Part shown: positions 35,184-42,623 of the stretch, piece by piece
Position numbering within the stretch: the first letter of the stretch is position 1
Layout of the letters: every line of letters starts with the position of its first letter
From: B46-G9 sp964548365
GTDB taxonomy: Bacteria > Desulfobacterota > DSM-4660 > Desulfatiglandales > Desulfatiglandaceae
Reading direction: 5' to 3'
DNA length: 64,000 nt
Assembly (NCBI GenBank): GCA_964548365.1
Contig: CAZJRD010000004.1
Coordinates: forward strand, 57,696-121,695
The notes under the pieces: model-generated
What the model was told of the DNA's origin: nothing
Seen by the model: the letters and a program-made list of their open reading frames with translations, nothing else
The model's database searches: none
Made by a program: the position numbers and the translations under genes

Positions 35184-35214
35184 TTGACAGGAGTTGATAG
35201 CTGTATTACAGCTA
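35184..35214 (+). promoter_or_regulatory. Candidate promoter with overlapping perfect palindrome upstream of the decarboxylase beta gene
   Basis: In the 337-bp gap 34961-35297, TTGACA at 35184-35189 is followed 8 nt later by TAGCTGTATTACAGCTA (35198-35214), a perfect 8-1-8 inverted repeat that would cover the -10 region. This has the look of a repressor operator. Beyond this the gap has no recognisable gene; an in-frame extension of oadB covers it but lacks family character. Confidence 0.5.
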
Positions 35215-35297
35215 CAATCCGTTTCCACAATTTGCCGCTGACTGGCATTCCAGCCCGCACACATAAAATTCTACTTGGATCGAGGGAGAATGAGAGA

Positions 35298-36440
35298 ATG
35301 ACGTTCAATGAAATCCTGGATTTGCTGAACGGTATCATGCGTACAACAGGTGTCTTCAATTTCGACCCCAAAGTCATTGTCATGTGGGCAATCGCATCCC
35401 TATTCATTTACCTAGCCATCGCAAAAAAATATGAACCGCTTCTGCTGCTCCCCATCGGGTTCGGTATTTTTATCGTGAATTTCCCGCTTGTTCCCATGAT
35501 GGGATTCGAACACGGACGGCCGCAACTTCTCCAGTTCTTTTATCACTATGGCCTGGAATGGGAGATCATCCCTTGCGTAATTTTTCTGGGGCTTGGGGCC
35601 ATGACCGATTTTGGTCCCTTGATCGCGAATCCCAAGACACTCCTCATTGGGGCCGGGGCGCAGCTTGGCGTCTTTATAACATTCACCGGGACCGTGCTGG
35701 CCGGCTTTACGCTGAAAGAGGCCGCTTCTGTGGGCATCATCGGCGGAGCTGACGGGCCGACCACCGTGTACCTGACGACACTCCTGGCTCCACAACTCCT
35801 GGGGGCAAATGCCCTTGCCGCATACTCTTATATGGCCATGGTTCCTCTCATACAACCCCCCATCATGCGGATGATGACCTCCAAAGAAGAGCGTAAGATT
35901 CGTATGCGGCAGCTCAGACCGGTTTCCAAGAAGGAAAAAATGCTGTTTCCCATGGTGACGGCCGGTATCATCGCCTTGCTCGTTCCCTCGGTCATTCCCC
36001 TGATGGGTATGTTTATGCTCGGGAACCTGATGAAAGAGAGCGAGGTAGTGGGCAGGCTCACCGAGTCGGCGCAGGGCTCTCTCATGAACATCGTTACCAT
36101 CTTTCTGGGTGTTTCCGTGGGAGCTACCATGTACGCGGACAAGTTTTTGAGCTGGAAACCCCTCTTTATTTTCGGGTTGGGGCTGGTTGATTTTGCAGTC
36201 TGCACCATCGGGGGAATCTTGACGGTCAAGGTCATGAACCTCTTTTTGAAGGAAAAAATCAACCCCCTCATCGGCTCGGCGGGTGTTTCCGCGGTGCCCA
36301 TGGCGGCTCGCGTGTCCCAAGTGGAAGGGCTGAAGGCGGACAAAACAAATCACCTGCTCATGCATGCCATGGGACCGAACCTTGCCGGAGTCATCGGTTC
36401 TGCCGCTGCGGCAGGGATGTTTATTGCCATGTTCCATTAA
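35298..36440 (+). CDS. mmdB: Na+-translocating decarboxylase beta subunit (OadB/MmdB/GcdB)
   Basis: 380 residues, about ten membrane segments. Contains the conserved GIIGGADGPTTVYLTTLLAPQLL, whose Asp is the Na+-binding residue, plus FGPLIANPKTLLIGAGAQLGVF and, near the end, SAVPMAARVSQVEGLKADKTNHLLMHAMGPNLAGVIGSA. It decarboxylates carboxybiotin on the carrier and pumps Na+ outward. The neighbouring carboxyltransferase and mutase make methylmalonyl-CoA the likely substrate; oxaloacetate or glutaconyl-CoA systems cannot be excluded from this subunit alone. Start chosen at ATG 35298 (GGGAG upstream), giving the normal family length; the frame is open ~90 codons further upstream. Confidence 0.92.
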   Translation: MTFNEILDLLNGIMRTTGVFNFDPKVIVMWAIASLFIYLAIAKKYEPLLLLPIGFGIFIVNFPLVPMMGFEHGRPQLLQFFYHYGLEWEIIPCVIFLGLGAMTDFGPLIANPKTLLIGAGAQLGVFITFTGTVLAGFTLKEAASVGIIGGADGPTTVYLTTLLAPQLLGANALAAYSYMAMVPLIQPPIMRMMTSKEERKIRMRQLRPVSKKEKMLFPMVTAGIIALLVPSVIPLMGMFMLGNLMKESEVVGRLTESAQGSLMNIVTIFLGVSVGATMYADKFLSWKPLFIFGLGLVDFAVCTIGGILTVKVMNLFLKEKINPLIGSAGVSAVPMAARVSQVEGLKADKTNHLLMHAMGPNLAGVIGSAAAAGMFIAMFH

Positions 36441-36518
36441 ACCCGGGTTTCAAAAGGGAATTATCTGTAGTCTGCCCTTGGCCGGGGCAAGGATTAAAGA
36501 AGAGAGAAGGAAGAAAAG

Positions 36519-36986
36519 ATGAAAAAATATGTGATTCTCCTAATAGGGTTGGCATTCCTCATCCCTGCATCTGTCATGGCCGAGGATTTTCTGGAGGCTC
36601 CGGTTATACCGGGGGGGAAGGTGCTTTTGAAAACCGATTCACGCCTGGAGTTCACCGTGCCAAAGGGGCATAGAGAGGTCCTTAGGTATTACAAGGACGC
36701 GCTCAAGAAACTCAAGGACATCCGGATACGGGAATGGAAAAACGACACCTATATCGAAGATGACGGAAACCTCCCCTGGCATTCCATTACCATCTCCAAG
36801 GGCGATACCAGTGAAACAAAAATAATCATCGTGAAAGACAACTGGACCTGGATTCTGGGGACCCTTGTTCTCAGGTTCGTTGGTGTCTTTATTGTCCTGT
36901 TGCTCCTTTTTCTTGCGATGGGCATATCCGGCTTAATCATTTCAAAATCAGTTGCAAGAGCAGAAGCGAAAAAGGCATCAGCCTGA
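36519..36986 (+). CDS. OadG-like membrane-anchored small protein with periplasmic domain
   Basis: 155 residues. Signal peptide MKKYVILLIGLAFLIPASVM-AEDF, a periplasmic domain of ~85 residues (VIPGGKVLLKTDSRLEFTVP, HREVLRYYKDALKKLKDIRI), then one C-terminal transmembrane helix (~115-140, LGTLVLRFVGVFIVLLLLFLAMGISG) and a basic/Lys-Ala tail (ARAEAKKASA). The single helix with following charged tail resembles decarboxylase gamma/delta subunits (OadG/MmdD), which anchor the complex, but those lack a periplasmic domain. It follows the beta subunit by 78 nt and precedes a terminator. An assembly/anchor role is inference. Confidence 0.65.
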   Translation: MKKYVILLIGLAFLIPASVMAEDFLEAPVIPGGKVLLKTDSRLEFTVPKGHREVLRYYKDALKKLKDIRIREWKNDTYIEDDGNLPWHSITISKGDTSETKIIIVKDNWTWILGTLVLRFVGVFIVLLLLFLAMGISGLIISKSVARAEAKKASA

Positions 36987-37000
36987 CCAAGACATCATGT

Positions 37001-37043
37001 AAAAAGCCCCTTCCCTCCTGCACGGAGAAAAGGGGCTTTTTTT
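37001..37043. terminator. Bidirectional Rho-independent terminator
   Basis: AAAAAGCCCCTT (37001-37012) pairs with AAGGGGCTTTTT (37030-37041), followed by TT on the plus strand and by a U-run on the minus strand too. It separates the oadB/OadG-like unit from the convergent carboxyltransferase gene. Confidence 0.9.
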
Positions 37044-37123
37044 GCCCACTGGAAAACCCGGCCCTCAGGGACCGTCCCCTCTGGGAATAACGAAAGTCTT
37101 CGCCCTTTGGACCCGGATTCTCA

Positions 37124-38674
37124 TTAAAGGGGTATGTTTCCGTGACGTCGCGCCGGAATCGAGTCCCGCTTATCCTTGAGCATGCTCAGTGCCTTTATCA
37201 GCCGTGTCCTCGTCTTTTCCGGGAAAATGATCTGGTCGATATATCCCAGCTCGGCGGCCTTGAACGGGCTCGCGAAATTACTCCGATACTCTTCAACAAG
37301 CTTCTCTCTGGTCCCCTCGGGATCATCCGACTCCGCAATCTGCTTCCTGAAGATGATATTGACCGCCCCCTCCGGTCCCATCACTGCGATCTCCGCCGTA
37401 GGATAGGCGTAGTTGATGTCTCCTCCATGGTGCTTGCTGGACATGACATCATAAGCCCCGCCATAGGCCTTCCGGGTGATCACGGTAACCTTGGGCACCG
37501 TGGCTTCGCAATAGGCATAGATGATCTTGGCTCCATGCTTGATGATTCCACCGTATTCCTGCTGCAGCCCCGGCAAGAAGCCGGGAACGTCCACGAAGGT
37601 CACCAGGGGGATATTGAAGGAATCACAGGTACGGACGAACCGGGCACACTTCATGGAGGCATTAATGTCCAGGCATCCTGCCAGGGACCTCGGCTGATTG
37701 GCCACGATACCCGCCACCGCACCGTTCAGCCGTCCAAAACCTACCACCATGTTGGTGGCGTAGAATTTCTGGACCTCAAGAAACTCCTTGTTGTCCAGAA
37801 CCACCCGGATAATGTCTCTTATGTCATAGGGAAGCTTGGGATTGGTGGGGACCACCTTGTTCAGAGACTTGTCAACCCGATCGGGAGGGTCGGTACAGAC
37901 CACCTCGGGTGGCTTTTCCCGGTAGTTCTGGGGCAGATACTGGAGCAGTTCCTTTACCCGGTCCAGGGCAGCTTTGTCGGAATCCTCGGCAAAATGCGCC
38001 ACACCGCTCCTGGTGTTATGGGTCATGGCGCCACCCAGGTCTTCCGGGGTAACCTCTTCGCGGGTAACGGCCTTGATAACCTGAGGCCCCGTGATGAACA
38101 TGTTGCTGGTCTTCTTGACCATGATGGTAAAATCAGTGATCGCCGGTGAGTATACCGCCCCGCCGGCACAGGGCCCCATAATCACTGAAACCTGCGGCAC
38201 CACGCCGGAAGCCCAGACATTCCGCTTGAAAATCTCCCCGTAACTCCCGAGGCTCACCACGCCTTCCTGGATTCTGGCCCCCCCCGAGTCATTGAGGCCG
38301 ATAATCGGCGCACCGTTTTTCAATGCCAGGTCCATGATCTTACAGACCTTCTCGCCAAATGGTCCGCTCAGGGATCCCCCGAACACGGTAAAGTCCTGCG
38401 AAAAGATAAAGGCCAGGCGGCCTTCAACGGTCCCGTATCCCGTCACCACGCCGTCACCCGGAATCTTTTTCTTGTCCATGCCAAAATCGTGACAACGATG
38501 GACGACAAACTTGTCGATTTCCTCGAAGCTGTCCTTGTCCAGGAGGTAGTGAATCCGCTCCCTTGCGGTCATCTTTCCCCTGGAATGCTGCTGTTCTATC
38601 CTTCTAGAACCGCCCCCCAGTTCAGCCTCTTGATTCCTCCGCTCCAGTTCCTTGATTTTGTCGCTAATATCCAC
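37124..38674 (-). CDS. mmdA: Acyl-CoA carboxyltransferase, methylmalonyl-CoA decarboxylase alpha / propionyl-CoA carboxylase beta type
   Basis: 516 residues. The N-lobe has KMTARERIHYLLDKDSFEE and the crotonase-like oxyanion hole SGGARIQEG; the C-lobe has VDVPGFLPGLQQEYGGIIKHGAK and ITRKAYGGAYDVMSSKHHGGD. The acyl-CoA and carboxybiotin sites lie between subunits of a hexamer. It moves the carboxyl between methylmalonyl-CoA and biotin on the carrier encoded upstream. No biotin carboxylase (AccC) lies in the window, which favours the decarboxylase over the ATP-dependent carboxylase. CCGGAG precedes the ATG. A MITE copy separates it from the carrier gene. Confidence 0.93.
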   Translation of the reverse strand: MDISDKIKELERRNQEAELGGGSRRIEQQHSRGKMTARERIHYLLDKDSFEEIDKFVVHRCHDFGMDKKKIPGDGVVTGYGTVEGRLAFIFSQDFTVFGGSLSGPFGEKVCKIMDLALKNGAPIIGLNDSGGARIQEGVVSLGSYGEIFKRNVWASGVVPQVSVIMGPCAGGAVYSPAITDFTIMVKKTSNMFITGPQVIKAVTREEVTPEDLGGAMTHNTRSGVAHFAEDSDKAALDRVKELLQYLPQNYREKPPEVVCTDPPDRVDKSLNKVVPTNPKLPYDIRDIIRVVLDNKEFLEVQKFYATNMVVGFGRLNGAVAGIVANQPRSLAGCLDINASMKCARFVRTCDSFNIPLVTFVDVPGFLPGLQQEYGGIIKHGAKIIYAYCEATVPKVTVITRKAYGGAYDVMSSKHHGGDINYAYPTAEIAVMGPEGAVNIIFRKQIAESDDPEGTREKLVEEYRSNFASPFKAAELGYIDQIIFPEKTRTRLIKALSMLKDKRDSIPARRHGNIPL

Positions 38675-38710
38675 GCATGGAACTCCGGTTGTTGGATTGT
38701 CAATACTTCT

Positions 38711-38898
38711 GAGCCAGTTTCAAAACGCCCCATTTTACCCGATCTCTGCGTCAGGTTTAAATTTTAACCCTCGAAAGATTGACTATATTCATGTGGTTAA
38801 TCCCGCCATTTCGAGATCGCCTTTCCCCGCTCAAAGTCTGGGATCTTCGACTTGACCTCGAATCCCGCGGTAAACGGGAAACATTTTGAAACTGGCTC
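38711..38898. mobile_element. MITE-like element copy A, TIR GAGCCAGTTTCAAAA, 4-bp target duplication TTCT
   Basis: 188 bp with perfect 15-bp terminal inverted repeats (38711-38725 and 38884-38898) flanked by direct TTCT (38707-38710 and 38899-38902). It is a nearly full-length, inverse-orientation match to copy B at 51977-52165 and has no coding capacity. The core AAGTCGAAGATCCC lies on the minus strand (38825-38853). It is inserted in the 282-bp gap between the biotin carrier gene and mmdA, 36 bp before the mmdA start. Confidence 0.88.
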
Positions 38899-38956
38899 TT
38901 CTTGCATGATTTTCCGGAACGTCATGTTCTTGCCGCTCCGGCCAGAGCTGCGCCTC

Positions 38957-39169
38957 TTATTCCATCGTAACAAGGACGGCATCAGCTTCCACGGCATCGC
39001 CCTTCTTACACTTGATTTCCTTCACGGTCCCGCCTTCCGGCGCCACGATCGGCAGTTCCATCTTCATTGCCTCGAGGATCACCACCTCATCACCTTCGTT
39101 AACAGCATCACCCACATTGACTTTTACGTCGATCACTTTTCCCCCCATCGGGGCAGTAACATCACTCAC
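38957..39169 (-). CDS. mmdC: Biotin carboxyl carrier domain protein
   Basis: 70 residues: a lone biotinyl domain. The biotinylated Lys is in VILEAMKMELPIVAPEGG (EAMKM); VTAPMGGKVIDVKVNVGDAVNEGDEV and VKEIKCKKGDAVEADAVLV make the hammerhead fold. It carries CO2 between the carboxyltransferase and the membrane beta subunit. I choose the GTG at 39169 because GGAGGAGG lies 8 nt upstream; an earlier GTG at 39187 sits inside that very ribosome binding site. Unlike many MmdC proteins it lacks a proline/alanine-rich linker and membrane segment. Confidence 0.9.
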   Translation of the reverse strand: MSDVTAPMGGKVIDVKVNVGDAVNEGDEVVILEAMKMELPIVAPEGGTVKEIKCKKGDAVEADAVLVTME

Positions 39170-39559
39170 TTTTCTAACCTCCTCCACATATTATTTTTCT
39201 TGAACGCAAAGAAGCCCTTCCTTTCAGGGCAAGAACGGGTTGCGTTCTCTGGATTTATCAAGATGCCCTTCGCTATGGACCATTTTTGATAAGATTTGCT
39301 TATACCATTGAACCATGATCTTTTGTCAAGAATAATGTAGCGCTCGATCATTTCCCCGTGTAAATCAGAAATATCCGGCTGCATTTCATCAGCCATGACA
39401 AAAAAGCTGCCGACAACGGCTTTTTGGAACCGAATTTGCATATCAAAAAGGTTTTTAGAATGAAAAGTCATTTGCCACTCATATCTTGACAGGGCAGATC
39501 AAATTTTCTACCCTTGCTCAGATGGCTCCATACACACATACGCCCTCAGGAGGACAAGC
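39170..39559. promoter_or_regulatory. Divergent intergenic region with candidate pilC promoter
   Basis: The 390-bp gap has no convincing gene. TTGACA at 39486-39491 and TACCCT at 39509-39514 (17-bp spacer) lie 46 nt before the pilC ATG and may be its promoter. A minus-strand frame (39166-39471) is open but unrecognisable and overlaps the biotin carrier start. Confidence 0.4.
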
Positions 39560-40768
39560 ATGCCGGTATACAAGTGGGTTGGCGAAACGAGGAGAGGAAG
39601 AACCATCAAAGGAGAACTGGAGGCGGCTGATGAAAAGATTGCCCGGTTACAGCTGAAAAGACGCAATCTGACCATCAAAAAAATCAAGCAAAAGCCCAAA
39701 GATCTCTTTGCAAATGTCTCCTTTATGCAGCCGAGGGTGACGGCAAAGGATATTGTTATCTTTACCAGACAGTTTTCGACCATGATAGACGCAGGGCTTC
39801 CCCTGGTCCAAGGCCTCACAATCCTGGCGGAACAGACTGATAACCGGACGTTCCGGCAGATCTTGAAGCAAGTCACCAAGGACGTGGAAGGAGGTTCCAC
39901 CCTTGCTGAGGCCCTGAAAAAACACCCCAAGGTATTTGATGACCTTTTTGTGAACCTGGTCGCAGCCGGCGAAGTCGGCGGTATCCTGGACACAATCTTC
40001 CAACGGCTGGCCGCCTATATTGAAAAGGCACAAAAACTTAAATCCAAGATCAAGAGTGCCATGACTTACCCCATCGTGGTAGTCTGTATTGCTGTTATCG
40101 TTATATCGGTCATCCTCGTTTTCGTCATTCCGGTGTTCGAAGATCTCTTCCGTAGTGCGGGTTCCGCGCTCCCTGCACCAACACAATTAGTCGTCAACAT
40201 GAGCCGCTTTTTCAAGGACAATATCCTCTATATCATTGCCGCAATTATTCTTCTGTTTATCGCATTTAAAAAATACAGGGGAACCGTAAAGGGACGCAAG
40301 GCCACCGACTCACTTTCCCTGAAGTTGCCCGTCTTCGGTCCGCTCCTGAAGAAAGTGGCCGTGGCCAGGTTCACCCGTACCCTTGGAACCATGATCACCA
40401 GTGGTGTCCCTATCCTGGATTCTCTGGAAGTCGTGGCAAAAACATCGGGAAACGTTATCCTGGAGGAAGTCATCTTTGAAGTCCGCTCCAGCATTGCCGA
40501 GGGCCAGCCCATTGCGGAGCCGCTTTCGGAAACGGACATATTCCCCAGCATGGTTACTCAGATGATCGCCGTTGGGGAGGCGACCGGTGCTCTGGACACC
40601 ATGCTTGAAAAAATCGCCGAATTCTATGAAGATGAGGTTGATACCGCGGTTGAGGCCCTGACATCCATGCTTGAGCCTCTGCTCATGGTGTTCTTAGGCG
40701 GATCTATCGGCGGCCTGGTGATTTCCATGTACCTGCCCATTTTCCAGATGGCAGCCGCATTCGGATAA
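39560..40768 (+). CDS. pilC: Type IV pilus / type II secretion inner-membrane platform protein (PilC/GspF)
   Basis: 402 residues with two GspF domains (~65-190 and ~270-392) and three membrane helices (~168-190, ~220-240, ~370-392). Hallmarks are VYKWVGETRRGRTIKGELEA (N-terminus), IVIFTRQFSTMIDAGLPLVQGL, LVAAGEVGGILDTIFQRLA and ARFTRTLGTMITSGVPILDSLE. It is the polytopic platform that couples the assembly ATPase to pilin polymerisation. AGGAGG precedes the ATG. pilB/pilT and pilin genes are not in the window; the neighbouring gene is a PilS-like kinase, favouring a pilus role. Confidence 0.93.
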   Translation: MPVYKWVGETRRGRTIKGELEAADEKIARLQLKRRNLTIKKIKQKPKDLFANVSFMQPRVTAKDIVIFTRQFSTMIDAGLPLVQGLTILAEQTDNRTFRQILKQVTKDVEGGSTLAEALKKHPKVFDDLFVNLVAAGEVGGILDTIFQRLAAYIEKAQKLKSKIKSAMTYPIVVVCIAVIVISVILVFVIPVFEDLFRSAGSALPAPTQLVVNMSRFFKDNILYIIAAIILLFIAFKKYRGTVKGRKATDSLSLKLPVFGPLLKKVAVARFTRTLGTMITSGVPILDSLEVVAKTSGNVILEEVIFEVRSSIAEGQPIAEPLSETDIFPSMVTQMIAVGEATGALDTMLEKIAEFYEDEVDTAVEALTSMLEPLLMVFLGGSIGGLVISMYLPIFQMAAAFG

Positions 40769-40781
40769 TCTCGTCGGCATC

Positions 40782-42548
40782 ATGGTCGAAACACACAAAA
40801 CCATCTCGAGAAAGGAACTTTTCGGGCGTCTCCAGACCCTCATGTTTTTGAGGGTCGTGTTTGTTTCAGTGCTTCTGGGGGCCTCCTTTTTTGTTCAAAT
40901 CCGGGAAGCGCACACCTATTTCGGCTCCATTCAAAATGTCCACTTCTTTCTCCTCGCGGCTGTCCTTTTCCTCACCTTTATCTATGTGCTCATCCTCAAG
41001 CGTGGTCTCAATCTTTTAGGGTTTGCATACGTGCAACTCTGTGTGGATACCCTGATCATCACTGCCATTATCTTCTCCACAGGCGGAGTGGATAGCATCT
41101 TTTCATTCCTTTACATTCTTGCCATCATCGGCGCAAGCATCATCCTCTATAGAAAAGGAGCCGTATTCATCGCTTCTTGCAGCAGTATCCTCTTTGGGTT
41201 ACTCCTGGATTTCCAGTTTTACGGCTGGATCCATCCCCTTGGAACCCGGACTGTCAATTTTTCTGCTGACCAGCGCATGCAGTTCTTTTTTTTCGCCCTT
41301 GTAAACATGGCTGCATTCTATCTGGTGGCCTTCCTCAGTTCCTTTCTTTCCGAGCAGACCCGCAGGAGTCGTGCCGAACTCAAGGCCAAGCAAATCGACC
41401 TGGACCAGTTGGAAATCCTCAAAGATTCCATTATCAACAGTATCACTTCCGGTCTGATAGCCCTTGATGCCAAGGCGAAGGTTATCCTCTTCAACCCCGC
41501 GGCCGAGGAGATGTTCACCAAAAAATCCTCCACCTGTCTTGGAAAATCTATTCATGATGTCCTTCCCGATATAGCCTCCAGGCTTTCGCAACCGGGAAGC
41601 ACTTCGGAACTGACCCTCCGGGGAGGAGTCCCTTTTGCAGACATTCCCTATGACTCGCCCAGTCAGAAATCGATCCATCTCAGATTGTCCCTCTCTCCCC
41701 TCCGATTCGGACCCGATCTTGCGCAGGGACATATCCTGGTCTTCCAGGATATGACAACTATCAAAAAGATCGAACAGAAGATGAAAAAAGTGGAAGGTCT
41801 GGCGCTCATTGGCGAACTGGCCGCAGGTATCGCCCACGAGATACGGAACCCGATGGCCTCCATCAGCGGCTCAATCCAGATGATAAAGGGCCGGTTAGAC
41901 GGGGACGATATCAACTGTCGCCTGATGGAAATCGTGCTCAGGGAGATCAAGCGGCTGAACGAGCTGGTAAATGATTTCCTCCTCTTTGCCCGACCTAAAA
42001 AGGCAAAATTGAAATCATTCAATCTGACGGACCTTATTCTTGAATCCCTTGAACTCTTCCAAAACAGCCAGCACTGGAGCGCACAAATCCAGGTATCCCC
42101 GGAAATCTCCGACCACCTCACCCTGATTTCAGACCCTGAACTCCTGAAGCAGATATTGTGGAATCTCTTTGTCAATGCCTTTGAAGCCATGCCTGCAGGA
42201 GGCTCTCTCCACATCAATGCGGTAAAGGAGAACGCGCTGGGAAAAGCGCCTGATGACCGGCAATGGGTGCGCATTGTTGTACGGGACACGGGAAGAGGGT
42301 TCGATGAGTCAGCCATGCACAACCTTTTCACTCCGTTCTTCACCACAAAGGAGGAAGGATCCGGTCTGGGACTGGCCATTGTCAAACGCGTTGTGGATAC
42401 CCTACACGGCGAAGCCTATGGAGAGAATCACCCAAAAGGCGGTGCCCAGATCACCATTCTCCTGCCCTCCCTCTCCGACGAGTTCCTTCAGGAAGAATCG
42501 CAGCCGGGGAATAGGGCTTGGCAAATCCCGAATAATCTGACAGTATAG
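40782..42548 (+). CDS. PilS-like membrane histidine kinase with PAS domain
   Basis: 588 residues. Six hydrophobic segments (~20-190) form the membrane sensor. A PAS domain (~215-330, ITSGLIALDAKAKVILFNPAAEEMF) follows. HisKA has the phospho-His in GELAAGIAHEIRNPMASISG (~355) and HATPase_c spans ~460-570 (NLFVNAFEAMPAGG N-box, VVRDTGRGFDESAM G1, TTKEEGSGLGLAIVKRVVD G2). This matches PilS, which controls pilin transcription with PilR. No pilR response regulator follows; a radical SAM gene does. It begins 13 nt after pilC. Confidence 0.9.
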   Translation: MVETHKTISRKELFGRLQTLMFLRVVFVSVLLGASFFVQIREAHTYFGSIQNVHFFLLAAVLFLTFIYVLILKRGLNLLGFAYVQLCVDTLIITAIIFSTGGVDSIFSFLYILAIIGASIILYRKGAVFIASCSSILFGLLLDFQFYGWIHPLGTRTVNFSADQRMQFFFFALVNMAAFYLVAFLSSFLSEQTRRSRAELKAKQIDLDQLEILKDSIINSITSGLIALDAKAKVILFNPAAEEMFTKKSSTCLGKSIHDVLPDIASRLSQPGSTSELTLRGGVPFADIPYDSPSQKSIHLRLSLSPLRFGPDLAQGHILVFQDMTTIKKIEQKMKKVEGLALIGELAAGIAHEIRNPMASISGSIQMIKGRLDGDDINCRLMEIVLREIKRLNELVNDFLLFARPKKAKLKSFNLTDLILESLELFQNSQHWSAQIQVSPEISDHLTLISDPELLKQILWNLFVNAFEAMPAGGSLHINAVKENALGKAPDDRQWVRIVVRDTGRGFDESAMHNLFTPFFTTKEEGSGLGLAIVKRVVDTLHGEAYGENHPKGGAQITILLPSLSDEFLQEESQPGNRAWQIPNNLTV

Positions 42549-42623
42549 ATGTGTCTTTTTAGTCTTCAGACGCCGTTTCACCGTAACCGACCCTTCAAAG
42601 AATTTTAATACGTTCAGGAAGCG

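Noticed and set aside
35028..35297. N-terminal extension of the decarboxylase beta subunit
   Set aside because: Lacks the family N-terminus; the shorter form starting at 35298 has a ribosome binding site and normal length, and the region holds promoter-like elements.
34961..35297. Cobalamin riboswitch next to the mutase genes
   Set aside because: No B12-box-like conserved core was found in the gap.
35412..36437. 341-codon minus-strand frame across the decarboxylase beta gene
   Set aside because: Antisense shadow of a membrane protein gene with no family similarity.
39166..39471. Minus-strand 101-codon frame upstream of the biotin carrier gene
   Set aside because: No recognisable domain, overlaps the biotin carrier start; left as unassigned intergenic sequence.
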